Origin: Nitrosomonadaceae bacterium
GTDB lineage: Bacteria; Pseudomonadota; Gammaproteobacteria; Burkholderiales; Usitatibacteraceae
Reading direction: 5' to 3'
NCBI GenBank assembly: GCA_021300055.1
Contig: JAJTHU010000121.1
Coordinates: 1 to 6,065, forward strand
Length of the DNA stretch: 6,065 nucleotides
Each line of letters starts with the position of its first letter. Position 1 is the stretch's first letter. Shown here piece by piece: positions 5,513 to 6,065 of this stretch. The notes beneath the pieces are model-generated. The model was not told where the DNA came from. It did not search any database and worked only from the letters and a program-made list of their open reading frames with translations. The position numbers were made by a program, and so were the translations under genes.

Positions 5513-6065
5513 GTTTCCGCACTCCGTCGCCCTGTTCGGATCTGTTTTTCAATCGATTCTGCAGGTACCGGTGCAGAGAAGAAGTATCCTTGATACTCGT
5601 CGCAGCCTTCTAGCACGAGAGTGTCGAGTTGATTGGAGTCCTCGACGCCCTCTGCAATAACTCGCATCGATAAGCCGTGCGCAATAGCGATGATGGCTTT
5701 TGTGATAGTCAAGTCGTCTGCACTATGTGGCAGGCCCCGGATGAAACACTTGTCGACCTTGATGTGATCTATCGGCAACGTTTTGAGGTACGCCAAGGAC
5801 GAGTATCCGGTCCCGAAGTCATCGATGGCGATCTTGATCCCTATCTTGCTGATTTCCTCAAGAATGTACCGTGCTTTATCCGGGTTGCTGAGGAAGGTCG
5901 ATTCGGTAATCTCGAATTCAATCTGGCTGGGCGAGGCCCCGCTTTGTCTAAGGGCATTTTTCACCAATCTCGGCATATCGTCGTTCAACAGTTGCACTGT
6001 AGAGACGTTTATTGCAACTCGGAGCATTCCCATGCCTGACAGCTCCCATTCGCGCGCTTGACGAA
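5506..6065 (-). CDS. EAL domain protein (cyclic-di-GMP phosphodiesterase), N-terminus beyond the window
   Basis: The frame contains the C-terminal two-thirds of an EAL domain, which hydrolyses the second messenger c-di-GMP to pGpG. It stays open to the right edge. The residues before the Met at 6033 (RQAREWELSG) match family members, so that Met is internal and the true start, together with the EAL motif and probably GGDEF or sensor domains, lies outside. Counting from that Met, visible catalytic features are Asn9 (INVS), Glu41 (FEITES), Asp71-Asp72 (DDFGTGYSSL), Lys92 (IKVDKCFI), Glu128 (IAEGVE) and Gln148 (YQGYFFSAPV). All are intact, which argues for an active enzyme. The tail after the domain is short and ends ETS. 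It converges on the TetR gene with 12 bp between the stops. Metal and substrate specificity follow from the family, not from direct evidence. Confidence 0.93.
   Translation of the reverse strand, partial: RQAREWELSGMGMLRVAINVSTVQLLNDDMPRLVKNALRQSGASPSQIEFEITESTFLSNPDKARYILEEISKIGIKIAIDDFGTGYSSLAYLKTLPIDHIKVDKCFIRGLPHSADDLTITKAIIAIAHGLSMRVIAEGVEDSNQLDTLVLEGCDEYQGYFFSAPVPAESIEKQIRTGRRSAETS

Noticed and set aside
6031..6033. ATG at 6033 as the start of the EAL protein
   Set aside because: Family-typical residues continue upstream of it to the window edge, so it is an internal Met of a partial gene.
1..6065. CRISPR arrays, tRNA or rRNA genes
   Set aside because: No regularly spaced identical repeats and no tRNA or rRNA signature were seen on either strand.

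Overview
The window looks like a betaproteobacterial chromosome, probably Burkholderiales. The gene set ubiK-comM facing away from a TorF-family porin-glnK-amtB operon is, from memory, typical of that group. The protein sequences (ComM, UbiK, GlnK, and AmtB with an Ala/Pro-rich N-terminus) also fit. Genus cannot be decided from what is here.

Layout. Bases 1-767 appear to be one end of a mobile element that extends beyond the left edge. It carries a long minus-strand reading frame with no ATG start and no recognised function. The element ends inside comM, which keeps only its first 76 codons (996 down to 769). Upstream of comM on the same strand is ubiK, whose stop overlaps the comM start. Bases 1269-1577 form a regulatory interval with a near-perfect NtrC-type palindrome and a sigma-54 promoter aimed at the rightward operon. 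That operon is the porin (1578-2375), the P-II protein glnK (2414-2752) and the ammonium channel amtB (2771-4303), closed by a strong hairpin terminator (4362-4390). About 450 bp follow with no supportable gene, but with a second NtrC-like palindrome and some inverted repeats. Then come a TetR-family regulator (4843-5493) and, convergent with it, the C-terminal part of an EAL-domain c-di-GMP phosphodiesterase that runs off the right edge.

How the genes work together. GlnK and AmtB form the standard ammonium uptake and sensing pair, and the promoter architecture predicts control by NtrC and RpoN during nitrogen limitation. The porin shares this promoter and may be an outer-membrane partner in nitrogen uptake. 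UbiK assists ubiquinone biosynthesis. ComM normally aids branch migration during natural transformation and should be non-functional here.

The most notable observation is the comM insertion. The junction begins with TG, is followed by spaced imperfect repeats resembling transposase-binding sites of TnsB/TniA-type elements, and has lower G+C than the core genes. comM is known as an integration site of Tn7-related islands (for example the AbaR/Tn6022 group), so this may be the end of a related, possibly undescribed, element. Only one end is visible and no transposase gene is in the window, so the element type is an inference.
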